Assembly (NCBI GenBank): GCA_963793005.1
Contig: CAWBYP010000002.1
Location: forward strand, 1,674,001-1,738,000
Source of the DNA: RPQJ01 sp963793005
Lineage (GTDB): Bacteria; Pseudomonadota; Gammaproteobacteria; Steroidobacterales; Steroidobacteraceae
Direction of reading: 5' to 3'
Length of the DNA stretch: 64,000 nt
Below the pieces are notes generated by a model. It had not been told where the DNA came from. It searched no databases and worked only from the letters and a program-made list of their open reading frames with translations. Below are positions 33,663 through 42,104 of the stretch, in pieces (positions within the stretch are counted from its first letter, which is position 1; every line of letters begins with the position of its first letter). The position numbers and the translations under genes are program-made.

Positions 33663-34354
33663 CAGGCCCGGCTGGCCCTGGATGGCACATCCACCGCGAG
33701 CACGAAGCGCGTGTAGATTTCCGGAAGGCGCTCCAGCACCTGCGCCTTTCCAAGCATGTCGCTGGCCGCGACCGCGGCGCGCAACACCGGCAGGCTGAGC
33801 GATTCGAGCGCTGCCGAAGACACCGGCCAGTAGCTCAGGTGCCAGGGCTCGACGCCGGCGCCACAGCCAGTCGAGGCATAGGGCCGGTAAAACCCGAATC
33901 GCGCCATGTTCACATCGAGCCAGGCGCCAAGCTTGCCGAACACTCCGTCGGCTGCATACTCAGCCGGCACCAGTTGCACCTTGTACCCGTCCGGCATTGC
34001 GGCAGCGTCGATCACGTCCACGTCGGAACCCCAGTGATGGCGGCTGCCGCCGGGTATCGCCGACCAGCAGAGGATCGCGTCCACCCTGCGCGCGTCGTCG
34101 AGCGAGGCCGGATCGATGGATTGCCCGCTGCGGTCGAGCAACGGCTGCTCGCCGCTCCATTTCCGGTTCCACAGGAATACCTGGCGGTCGAAGTCCCGGA
34201 AACTCGATGCGGCGGCCAGGTCCACGCCGGCCCGCGCAGCGGCGTCCCGCATGGCGAGAAAAGACGTTACGACCTCGGCGTGCAGCACACAGCGTGGACG
34301 TTCGAGTTCCACAACGTGAGTCCTGGCGCGGCCAGTCAGTTCGAGTTCATTCAT
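33662..34354 (-). CDS. M15-family metallopeptidase (VanY/LdcB-like carboxypeptidase)
   Basis: This is a 230-residue zinc peptidase. The ligands are H106 and D113 (SRHHWGSDVDV) and H172 with catalytic E169 (VEPWHLSYW). SSFRDFDRQVFLWNRKW is the substrate-domain motif. M15B enzymes trim D-Ala or related ends of peptidoglycan peptides. No signal peptide is evident from this start, so it may act in the cytoplasm on recycled peptides, or the export signal is not recognised. Confidence 0.85.
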   Translation of the reverse strand: MNELELTGRARTHVVELERPRCVLHAEVVTSFLAMRDAAARAGVDLAAASSFRDFDRQVFLWNRKWSGEQPLLDRSGQSIDPASLDDARRVDAILCWSAIPGGSRHHWGSDVDVIDAAAMPDGYKVQLVPAEYAADGVFGKLGAWLDVNMARFGFYRPYASTGCGAGVEPWHLSYWPVSSAALESLSLPVLRAAVAASDMLGKAQVLERLPEIYTRFVLAVDVPSRASRA

Positions 34355-34558
34355 GCGCTACGCCCCCGGATTCCAAGCATACCGGACTCCCGGGCCGCGC
34401 CATGCCCGGCCGGCAGTGTCGGAATATTTTCCATTTCTTCAAGCGCTTGGCGTCGCCGCCAGGGTCGCTCCGAGGCCTTGCCCCGTCTATGATGTCCGCC
34501 AGGGGCAAACTAGAACCGATCCAGGCTGGCATCGACCAGCGGGAATTCCAGGCGACAC

Positions 34559-36583
34559 ATGCGCGGGATGGGTCTCAGGCATCGATACGTTTTCGCGATC
34601 GTCGTGGTCGGCGTACTGCTGACCGCGGCATTCACAGAGGCGGTGGTCGTGTCCGGGGGCAGGCTCAGCCTGGTGATTGCCGCAGGGCTGGTCCTGTCGC
34701 TTGTCGCCGGATGGCTCGCGTGGCGACTGATCGCACGCATCGACCGCGCGATCGAGTCGCTGGTGCGCAGTGCGGAACGGATCGGCAGCGGGCACTACGC
34801 GGATCCGGTCGTGTCGAGTGGCGTTCGCGAGATTGCGCAAATCGAGGATGCCCTGGAGCGAATGCGCGAGGCACTCGCCAGCACGACGATATCCCGCGAC
34901 TACCTCGGCATCCTGCTGAACAGCATGAGCGACGCCGTGCTGGTGATAGCGCCCGACGGGCGCGTGCGCACCGCGAATCGCGCGGCAGAGGTCCTGCTCG
35001 GACACGAGCCCGGGCACCTCGCGGGCCTCGACCTGGCGTCGCTGATCGCCGAGGAGCACCGCGCGGCCTTCGACCCGGCCCGCGTCCTCGAGGCACCGGG
35101 CGAGACCGTGGTGAGCACGGCCCGCGGCCAGACTATTCCGGTGTCGGTTACCGCGTCCGCAATCTCGAGCGACGACCCCCGATTCCAGGGCAACATCTAC
35201 GTCCTGCGCGACATCACCGATCGAAAGCGGGCGGAGCGACGCATCCGTTACCTCGCGCGCTTCGACGCGCTGACCAAGATGCCGAACCGCATGCAGTTCC
35301 AGCACCTGCTGCAGCAGGCGATCGCCCGATCACTGCGGCAAGGTCGATCGCTCGCCTTGCTGTACCTGGACGTCGACAACTTCAAGGAAATCAACGACAC
35401 CTTCGGCCACGAGGCGGGTGACCGTGTGCTCGAGACTCTGAGCGAGCGGCTCGGCCGCATCCTTCCGCAGGAATCCGTGGTCGGCCGCCTTGCCGGCGAC
35501 GAATTCGCGATATTTGCCGAGACCACGGCCAGCAAGGGAGACCGGCACGAGCAGGCGGCGTCGCTGGCCCGGCTGCTCCTGGCAGAAATCGCGCGGCCGC
35601 AGCACGTGGCTGGGCACGAGCTCGAGGTAACCGCGAGCATCGGCATTGCCGCGTGCCCGGAGAATGGCGACAACGTCATCGACCTGATCCGCAATGCCGA
35701 CGCGGCCATGTACCACGCGAAGCGTGCGGGGCGTAATTGCCAGGTCTTCTATTCCCCGGAAATGAATGCGGCGGCAGTCGAGCGACTGCTGCTCAAGGCC
35801 AAGCTCAGGCTGGCCCTGGTACGCAACGAATTCCTGGTGCGTTACCAGCCCAAGATGGACCTCGCGAGCGGCCAGGTCATCGGCGCGGAGGCCCTGCTGC
35901 GCTGGCGGCTGCCGGGCCACGGCGAGATCGCACCCGCACAGTTCATTCCGCTTGCCGAGGAATCACACCTGATCCTCGACATAGGCGCCTGGGTGCTGAA
36001 CCAGGTGTGCAGCGACTATGCAGGATGGCAAAAGCGCGTGGCGGACCCGGGCCTGGTTGCGATCAACCTGTCGCTCAAGGAACTGAACCAGGCGAGCTTC
36101 ATCCCGCGCTGCCGTTCGGTGTTCGAGAAGTACGGCGTGTCGCCCAGTCGAGTGGAACTCGAGATCACCGAGACCACGCTGATGATGGACGCCGCGCGCA
36201 CGCTACCGCTGCTCGACGAGTTGCGCGCCATGGGCGTGCACCTTTCCATCGACGACTTCGGCACAGGTTATTCGAGCTTGAGCGCGCTGCAGCAGTTCCC
36301 GATCGGGACGCTGAAGATCGACCAGTCTTTCGTCCGCAATGCGGCGACAGACCCGGACGATGCGACGATCGTGCGCACCATCATCGAGATGGGTCGCAGC
36401 CTCGGCCTGCAGGTACTGGCCGAGGGCATCGAGACCGAGGAACAGCGGGCGTTCCTGCTGCACAGCGGCTGCCAGTACGGGCAGGGCCGGCTGTTCGGCG
36501 ATCCGATGACGGCCGACGATTTCATCGACACCATGCTCCGGCAGGCAACTGGCCAGCACCCGGTCCTGCGGCTGCCGGCCTGA
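34559..36583 (+). CDS. Hybrid GGDEF-EAL cyclic-di-GMP protein with HAMP and PAS
   Basis: This is a 674-residue inner-membrane protein: two helices (about 9-31 and 36-58), a HAMP linker (59-112), PAS (about 115-225), GGDEF (about 230-395) and EAL (about 410-660). The synthase motif is AGDEF (312-316), a variant found in active cyclases. The EAL domain has GAEALLRW, INLSLKEL, ELEITETTLM, DDFGTGYSSL and AEGIETEEQ, so the phosphodiesterase looks complete. It could make or degrade cyclic di-GMP, the signal that also controls type IV pili. The periplasmic loop between the helices is too short for a sensor domain, so PAS is the likely input. Confidence 0.93.
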   Translation: MRGMGLRHRYVFAIVVVGVLLTAAFTEAVVVSGGRLSLVIAAGLVLSLVAGWLAWRLIARIDRAIESLVRSAERIGSGHYADPVVSSGVREIAQIEDALERMREALASTTISRDYLGILLNSMSDAVLVIAPDGRVRTANRAAEVLLGHEPGHLAGLDLASLIAEEHRAAFDPARVLEAPGETVVSTARGQTIPVSVTASAISSDDPRFQGNIYVLRDITDRKRAERRIRYLARFDALTKMPNRMQFQHLLQQAIARSLRQGRSLALLYLDVDNFKEINDTFGHEAGDRVLETLSERLGRILPQESVVGRLAGDEFAIFAETTASKGDRHEQAASLARLLLAEIARPQHVAGHELEVTASIGIAACPENGDNVIDLIRNADAAMYHAKRAGRNCQVFYSPEMNAAAVERLLLKAKLRLALVRNEFLVRYQPKMDLASGQVIGAEALLRWRLPGHGEIAPAQFIPLAEESHLILDIGAWVLNQVCSDYAGWQKRVADPGLVAINLSLKELNQASFIPRCRSVFEKYGVSPSRVELEITETTLMMDAARTLPLLDELRAMGVHLSIDDFGTGYSSLSALQQFPIGTLKIDQSFVRNAATDPDDATIVRTIIEMGRSLGLQVLAEGIETEEQRAFLLHSGCQYGQGRLFGDPMTADDFIDTMLRQATGQHPVLRLPA

Positions 36584-36637
36584 ACATCGACGCACGCGCG
36601 GCCGGCTCGTCGCCGGGCGTGGTACTCTTTTTTCACC

Positions 36638-37246
36638 ATGAAGAAGCCCAGGCTGGTCTATTTCGACGCCCCGGTCAGTCGCGGCGAGGAATGTCGTCTC
36701 GCTCTGCACCTCGGCGACGTCGACTTCGAGGACGTGCGTATCAAGCCGGCCGAATGGCCCGCCATGAAGGAACAGACGCCTTACGGTGGACTGCCGGTCC
36801 TCGAACTACCGGGAAAGCCTGCACTCGCGCACACCAACGCCATCCTGGTGCTGATCGGTCGCCGCCATGGACTGCATCCGTCCGATGACTTCGAGGCGGC
36901 GCGCCACGAAGGAATGATGCAGCACGTGGAGACACTGCGCGCGGTCGTCTCGCCGACGCTGCGGATGCCGGAAGCCGAGAAGAAGGTCGCGCGCGAGGCA
37001 CTGGTGGCGGACTTCCTGCCTGCCTGGGCACAGGCGGCCGAGAAAAACATCGTGAACACCCCGTTCTTCGGCGGCGACCAGCTGCAGGTCGTGGACCTCA
37101 AGCTGCACATGGCGGTGCGTTGGTTCATTGGCGGCAAGGTCGATCACATACCTGCCACGATCTTTGCCGGCTACCCCAGGCTCAACGCAGTTCACGACGC
37201 GGTGCGCGATCACCCAGGCGTGAAGGCGCGGTACGCGAGGCCCTGA
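36638..37246 (+). CDS. Glutathione S-transferase-like protein
   Basis: This is a 202-residue protein with a thioredoxin-like N-terminal domain (PRLVYFDAPVSRGEECRLAL, PYGGLPVLEL with the cis-proline) and a helical C-terminal domain ending in AGYPRLNAVHDAVRDHPGVK. The SRGEECR segment resembles sigma-class glutathione transferases, where a tyrosine (here Y8) activates glutathione. Substrate is unknown. It lies alone between the cyclic-di-GMP gene and an exported unknown protein. Confidence 0.85.
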   Translation: MKKPRLVYFDAPVSRGEECRLALHLGDVDFEDVRIKPAEWPAMKEQTPYGGLPVLELPGKPALAHTNAILVLIGRRHGLHPSDDFEAARHEGMMQHVETLRAVVSPTLRMPEAEKKVAREALVADFLPAWAQAAEKNIVNTPFFGGDQLQVVDLKLHMAVRWFIGGKVDHIPATIFAGYPRLNAVHDAVRDHPGVKARYARP

Positions 37247-37305
37247 AGGCCAGCGGCCGGGGCCGCGCCCCGACCGTGGCGACAGATGCTGATACGGGAG
37301 GATGC

Positions 37306-37746
37306 ATGCGCCGACTCGTTCATCGAATGATCCCCTGCGCCTTCGCGTTGCTGGCCATGCCCGCAGTGGCGACCGCGGGCGGCAAGGTCAAGTGCAAACT
37401 CAGTTTCCAGATGTCGGGCTGGTCGGTCTTCTACAAGGAATCGAGCGGCACCGGGACAATCAGGTGCTCGAACGGCCAGTCGATGGCCGTGAAGCTGCGA
37501 GCTCAGGGGGGCGGGCTGACCGTCGGCAAGTCGACGATCGACGACGGCCATGGCGACTTCTCGAGCGTCGGCAACATCAACGAACTGCTCGGTACCTACG
37601 CGTCTGCGGAAGCCCACGCGGGCGCGGTGGAATCGGCGAAAGCCCAGGTGGTCACCAAGGGCGAGGTGTCGCTCGCATTGAGCGGCACAGGAACCGGTTG
37701 GGACCTCGGGGTTGCTCTGGGCAATTTCGTCATTTCCCGGCGGTAG
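37306..37746 (+). CDS. Exported protein of unknown function
   Basis: This is a 146-residue protein with a clear signal peptide (MRRLVHRMIPCAFALLAMPA ... VATAGG) and a good ribosome site (GGGAGG, seven bases upstream of the ATG at 37306). The mature part is rich in glycine and beta-strand patterns, including KCKLSFQMSGWSVFYKESSG, GTGTIRCSNGQSMAVKLRAQ, GGGLTVGKSTIDDGHGDF and LALSGTGTGWDLGVALGNF. Two cysteines could pair. I do not recognise the family; the pattern recalls lipid-binding lipocalin- or EipA-like periplasmic proteins, but this is only an impression. Confidence 0.75.
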   Translation: MRRLVHRMIPCAFALLAMPAVATAGGKVKCKLSFQMSGWSVFYKESSGTGTIRCSNGQSMAVKLRAQGGGLTVGKSTIDDGHGDFSSVGNINELLGTYASAEAHAGAVESAKAQVVTKGEVSLALSGTGTGWDLGVALGNFVISRR

Positions 37747-37833
37747 GACGGCAGCATCGGTCCACAGGACCTGCCGGAAGCGCACGTGCGGTGGCGAGCG
37801 CGCTCGAATGCCCCGCGCGAGCGGACGCGGGTA

Positions 37834-38535
37834 TCAGTCCTTCTCTATTTCTTCCGCGACGATGGCCATCACGCGCGGCGCGAGTACCAGGCCGACGTGT
37901 GTCTCGCTCACTTCGACATGGCGCACCCGCGGCGACCACTGGTCGATGCAGGCTTGCCAGGCAACGATGCCGTCGCGCTTGGAATATATCGCGGTCACCG
38001 GCACGCGCAGTGGCGTCGTGTAGCGATCGGCCACGGCACGTTCCATCTCCAGCAGGTCGTGACCCTGTGACCGATAGCGCCCGGCAGTGGCCGTGTATCT
38101 TGGGCCACCGATCACGGGGCTGCCGAGCGTGACGACCTTGCGGATCTCCCGCGGGTGCTCGCGGGCATATTCGCGGGCGATGTAGCCACCGAGGCTCCAG
38201 CCGGCGAGAACCACGGGCTCATCGTGTCCCGCGACCGCCTCCTCGACGACGTGCTGGAGCTTCGCCCGGAGCTTCCGGACGTCACCGGTGTTCAACCCCA
38301 GCCCCCAGTCGCGAACGCGATGGCCGCGACGACGCAGGAATGACTCCATGACGCGCATCGACCTGGGTCCCGCGCCGAATCCGGGCAGCAGGATGACGGT
38401 GCGCGGCTGCGCCGCGCGCCCCGACTTCATGGCGAGCCACGAAGGGGCCCACCGCAGGGCATCGATGGGCAGCCGCAGCTCGCGAAGCGCGTCAAGCCTG
38501 CCCGGAGGGGTGATGGGATCGTAGTCGATGGTCAT
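37834..38535 (-). CDS. Alpha/beta-fold hydrolase
   Basis: This is a 233-residue hydrolase with a full catalytic triad: S114 in GWSLGG, D188 in SKRDGIV and H213 in ETHVG. The oxyanion region is LLPGFGAGPRSM. It resembles esterase/lipase-like proteins of the PGAP1/EstA type that are found near lipid genes. Substrate is unknown. It lies downstream of the MCE lipid-transport set on the same strand, with a 68-base gap. Confidence 0.85.
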   Translation of the reverse strand: MTIDYDPITPPGRLDALRELRLPIDALRWAPSWLAMKSGRAAQPRTVILLPGFGAGPRSMRVMESFLRRRGHRVRDWGLGLNTGDVRKLRAKLQHVVEEAVAGHDEPVVLAGWSLGGYIAREYAREHPREIRKVVTLGSPVIGGPRYTATAGRYRSQGHDLLEMERAVADRYTTPLRVPVTAIYSKRDGIVAWQACIDQWSPRVRHVEVSETHVGLVLAPRVMAIVAEEIEKD

Positions 38536-38603
38536 CTACTGGGGTCCGTTGCCCTGGCGCCTTGCGCGCGACGCCTCACGACCGGCGCGCACCCGTCGAT
38601 GCC

Positions 38604-39218
38604 TCAGGATTTCGGTGCTGCGTCAGCCGCTACCCGGCTTATAGTCTCCCGCAAGGCCTGGTCGGTCGCCTGTTCGAACGCCGCCACCACCGACCCACGG
38701 TCATCGCTCGCCGACACGGCCGTCGCTGCGATGCGAAAGCTCGTAACCAGCCGACTGCTGCGGACGTTGACGAGATTCACGCTGAACTCGACCATGACGG
38801 TCGGCGGCGCGCCTACGTTTGCATACGCCGCCTCGAAACGAACGATCTCGACGTCGAGCATCAGGTCGGTCGGCACCCTGCTCGGCGCCGCAACAGCCGT
38901 TGCGAAGCGCGCATCACGCGCAAGCGCATCCACCAGAATTTGCTGCAGCATCTGCGGCGCCGGATCCGCCCAGCGGGCCCCAGCCAGGTAGTCGAAGCCG
39001 AAACCGGGTGTGGTGACGGCTATCCGGTCGGTGTCCAGTGACAGGGGGCTGCGCGGCCGCGCCACGGTAATCGCGAGCGGAAGCGTGGTGCCCGCGGGCT
39101 CGACCGCAGGACCATCCAGGCGATACCGGGCGGGCGCATCCGCATCGGAGCGCAATACCGAGCCGACGCAGGCCGTACTGAGGCATGCCACTGCAAGCAG
39201 GGTCGCGATGCGTCTCAC
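38604..39218 (-). CDS. MCE-transporter auxiliary lipoprotein (PqiC/DUF330-like)
   Basis: This is a 204-residue outer-membrane lipoprotein candidate with lipobox LSTAC (Cys17). The mature part follows the ABC-type auxiliary lipoprotein pattern (RYRLDG, PLAITVARPRSPLSLDTDRI, ARWADPAPQMLQQILVDALA). Such proteins form the outer-membrane end of Pqi/Mce-type lipid transporters. It overlaps the stop of the MlaD-like gene, so it is the last member of a four-gene operon. Confidence 0.85.
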   Translation of the reverse strand: MRRIATLLAVACLSTACVGSVLRSDADAPARYRLDGPAVEPAGTTLPLAITVARPRSPLSLDTDRIAVTTPGFGFDYLAGARWADPAPQMLQQILVDALARDARFATAVAAPSRVPTDLMLDVEIVRFEAAYANVGAPPTVMVEFSVNLVNVRSSRLVTSFRIAATAVSASDDRGSVVAAFEQATDQALRETISRVAADAAPKS

Positions 39219-40150
39219 GGTGGGATCTCCATGCCGGATTCCTTGCGCTCGATCAGGAGGCCCGACGGGTTTTCACGCAGGCTGCGCGCCAGCGCGCGCA
39301 TTTCGTCACTGGTTCCCTGCAGGTCGATTATCAGCTGCTGAAGGTCAGCCACGCCGCTGCCTGCGAACTGTGCGAGTGTCGCCTCGTTGCCCGATACGAT
39401 CCGGTCGAGGCTGTCGGCCGCATGGCCGAGCTTTTCCATCGCGGTGCGCGACGCGACCAGCGTTTCCTCGAGCTTCGGGGCCGCATTGTCGGCGACGCCA
39501 CGCATGCTGGCCGCAAGTTCGCTCACCTCGTTCGAGGTCCTGCGCAGGTCGCCGGCGAGCGATGCTGCCTCGCGTGTCACTACCGGCAGGTCCCGGGACG
39601 CCACCTGCATGTTCTTCAGGGTCTCGGACACGGCCTCGAGATTGCCGTCGGCCAGCAACGACTCGAGGCGTTCCGCCAGGCCCGCGGCGCGCGCCAGCAG
39701 GTCGGGCAACTTCGCGAGGAATGCCTCGATCTCACCCGGGCGCGACGGGATCACGTCGTACTTCTCGCCTTTGACAAGGGGGCGCTGCGGGTCTCCAGCC
39801 GCATTCTTCTGCAGGTCGATGTAGAGCAGGCCGGTCAGGCCGAGCAGTCCCAGCCGGGCCTGCGTCGCGCCGGAAATCGGTGCCCGAGAGTCCACTTCCG
39901 CCAGCACCTTTACACGGCCCGGATTCACGAGGTCGACCGACAGGCTTCGCACCCGGCCCACGTCGACGCCCAGGTAACGAACCGGGCTGCCACGGTCGAG
40001 TCCGCTGACCGAGCCATCGAAGTAGATCTCGTAGCGCACGTACTCGCGCCGCTCACTCGCGCCGGAGTACCACAGCACGAACGCGACTGCTGCGACGATC
40101 GCGAGCAGTGCGAACAGGGAAACGGCTGCGTATTTCGCGTCACGATCCAC
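39215..40150 (-). CDS. MlaD-like MCE-domain protein
   Basis: This is a 311-residue protein with one N-terminal membrane helix (about residues 8-28), one MCE domain (GSVSGLDRGSPVRYLGVDVG, QARLGLLGLTGLLYIDLQ) and a long helical C-terminal region (about 135-300) with coiled-coil character. MCE proteins form hexameric rings that carry phospholipids across the periplasm. The longer helical tail than E. coli MlaD suggests a needle- or channel-like extension. It overlaps the ATPase gene upstream and the lipoprotein gene downstream. Confidence 0.9.
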   Translation of the reverse strand: MDRDAKYAAVSLFALLAIVAAVAFVLWYSGASERREYVRYEIYFDGSVSGLDRGSPVRYLGVDVGRVRSLSVDLVNPGRVKVLAEVDSRAPISGATQARLGLLGLTGLLYIDLQKNAAGDPQRPLVKGEKYDVIPSRPGEIEAFLAKLPDLLARAAGLAERLESLLADGNLEAVSETLKNMQVASRDLPVVTREAASLAGDLRRTSNEVSELAASMRGVADNAAPKLEETLVASRTAMEKLGHAADSLDRIVSGNEATLAQFAGSGVADLQQLIIDLQGTSDEMRALARSLRENPSGLLIERKESGMEIPP

Positions 40151-40925
40151 GGCCAGCCTCCTGCTCGGTCAGCGCCGCGCGGCCGCGTTCACCGTGGAAG
40201 TACTGACGGATCCACGGGTGATCATTGGCGACGATTCCCTGCAGCGTGTCCACGATGACTTTTCTGTCCACCAGCACGGCAACACGGTCGCACGTACGCA
40301 CGAGGGTGTCCAGATCGTGGGTCACCATCACCACCGTCAGGCCGAGCGCTTTTCGCAGGTACAGCAGCAGTTCGTCGAAGGCCGCGGCGGCAATCGGGTC
40401 CAGCCCGGCCGTGGGCTCATCGAGGAACAACAGTCTCGGGTCCAGCGCCAGGGCCCGTGCCAGCGCGACACGCTTGATCATTCCGCCGGACAACTGGGCC
40501 GGGAACTTGGCCGCCGAGTCAGGCGGCAGCCCCACCATGCGCAGGCGCAACTCGACCAGGCTGGCCACCGCCTGCTGAGGGAGTTCCATTGCCTCGAACA
40601 CGGGAAGGGAAATGTTTCCCGCTACGGTAAGCGAGGTGAACAGTGCGCCATGCTGGAAGGTCACGCCGTAGCGGCGCTTGACTGCGCGAAGTTCCCGGTC
40701 GCCCATCGCGGTGATTTCGTGCCCTTCGATGAGCACGGTTCCGGCGTCCGGATGCTGCAGCCCGAGCAGTGTCCTGAGCAGCACGGACTTGCCGCTGCCG
40801 GAACCTCCGACGATGCCGAACACCTCGCCCTCGCTGACGTCGAAGTCGATTCCGTCGTGCACGACCTGCGCGCCGAACCTGTTGACGATCCCCCGAACCG
40901 AGACGATCGGTGCCGCGGCCGCCAT
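40140..40925 (-). CDS. MlaF-like ABC transporter ATPase
   Basis: This is a 261-residue ATPase with Walker A GGSGSGKS (40-47), Q-loop LLGLQHPDAGTV, signature LSGGMIKRVALARALALDP, Walker B LLFLDEPTAGLDP and the H-loop VMVTHDLDTL. It powers lipid transport with the MlaE-like permease and MCE protein encoded on either side. The ATG overlaps the permease stop by one base. Confidence 0.92.
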   Translation of the reverse strand: MAAAAPIVSVRGIVNRFGAQVVHDGIDFDVSEGEVFGIVGGSGSGKSVLLRTLLGLQHPDAGTVLIEGHEITAMGDRELRAVKRRYGVTFQHGALFTSLTVAGNISLPVFEAMELPQQAVASLVELRLRMVGLPPDSAAKFPAQLSGGMIKRVALARALALDPRLLFLDEPTAGLDPIAAAAFDELLLYLRKALGLTVVMVTHDLDTLVRTCDRVAVLVDRKVIVDTLQGIVANDHPWIRQYFHGERGRAALTEQEAGRGS

Positions 40926-42067
40926 CAGAAGTCGATCTCGAGGAACAGGATCGCGAACAACGCGTCCACGAGGATCACCAGGAAGATGGACTGCACCACC
41001 GCGACCGTCGTCAGCCGGCCGAGTTCACGCGAGGACTCGCGCACCTGCAGGCCGCGCAGGGTGCCGGTCAGCGCAATGACGAGCCCGAACACCGGTGCCT
41101 TGACCATGCCAGCCCAGAATGTCGTGGCCGAGATCGCGTCGTCGAGCCTGGTGACGAACTGCGGCCATGGCAGGTCGAAGAGATAGCGCGTAAGCACCGC
41201 GCCGCCCGCGAGCCCCATGGCGTCGGCGACGACAGTGAGCAGTGGCATCGCAATCACCAGGCCGAGCACCCGGGGCAGCACCAGCAGTTCGAGCGGGTTC
41301 AGGCCCATCGATTCGAGCGCGTCCACCTCGTCGTTGAGCTTCATGACGCCGAGCTCGGCAGCGAATGCGCTGCCGGTCCGCCCCGCCACCATGATCGCAG
41401 TGAGCAACACTCCCAGCTCGCGCAGCACGCCGATCGCCACCAGGTCAACGGTGTAGATCTCCGCCCCGAACGGCTGCAACTGCTGCGCCCCGATGTAGGC
41501 CGCAATGACACTGATCAGGAAAGCAATCAGCGCGACAACAGGCACGGCGCGCACGCCGGTCTCGTATACATGGCGGACGATTGATGGCAGCCGAAGTCCC
41601 CGCAGACTGGTCCAGCGCGATCCTGCCGTGACGAGCACCTGCCCGCCGAAGACGAACGCGTCGTACCAGGTCAGCGCGCGCGCTTCCCCTGCCCGACCGA
41701 GATCCGCCAGCCAGCGGACCGCAGCAGGACTCGCGCTGGCGGGCACCAGCGTGGGCTCCGATTCCGACAGGCCCTCGAGGTACGCGAAGTGCCGTGGCGC
41801 AGCGCCTTCAACGGAAACACGGGTACCACTCGCGGCCAGCCGTTCGAGCAGGCGATGCAGCAGCCACGCAGGCCCGATGTCGAACGCACCGGCACCGGCA
41901 AGGTCCACGTTCAACTCGGGTGGCGCTGCGGCCTCGACGGCGCGCAGCCGCATCTCCAGCTGCGGCAGGTCGCTCATCCGGCAATCGCCCGACAGTTGCA
42001 GGCGGTCGAACGCTTCGCCCAGGACTGCCTGGAATTTCACTTTTTCCTCGCGATCTGGCGCGCTCAT
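40925..42067 (-). CDS. MlaE-like ABC permease with N-terminal STAS domain
   Basis: This is a 380-residue protein. Residues about 20-110 form an STAS-like domain (PELNVDLAGAGAFDIGPAWL). This suggests that the MlaB function is fused to the permease. The rest is a MlaE permease with the family motifs GVRAVPVVALIAFLISVIAA, LVAIGVLRELGVLLTAIMVA, GRTGSAFAAELGVMKLNDEV, and ALESMGLNPLELLVLPRVLG. It is the first gene of the leftward operon permease-ATPase-MCE-lipoprotein and is divergent from the antiporter gene. Confidence 0.92.
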   Translation of the reverse strand: MSAPDREEKVKFQAVLGEAFDRLQLSGDCRMSDLPQLEMRLRAVEAAAPPELNVDLAGAGAFDIGPAWLLHRLLERLAASGTRVSVEGAAPRHFAYLEGLSESEPTLVPASASPAAVRWLADLGRAGEARALTWYDAFVFGGQVLVTAGSRWTSLRGLRLPSIVRHVYETGVRAVPVVALIAFLISVIAAYIGAQQLQPFGAEIYTVDLVAIGVLRELGVLLTAIMVAGRTGSAFAAELGVMKLNDEVDALESMGLNPLELLVLPRVLGLVIAMPLLTVVADAMGLAGGAVLTRYLFDLPWPQFVTRLDDAISATTFWAGMVKAPVFGLVIALTGTLRGLQVRESSRELGRLTTVAVVQSIFLVILVDALFAILFLEIDF

Positions 42068-42104
42068 TGAATGCTAGCATCGGCGGACCAACCAGGTGAG
42101 GTCG

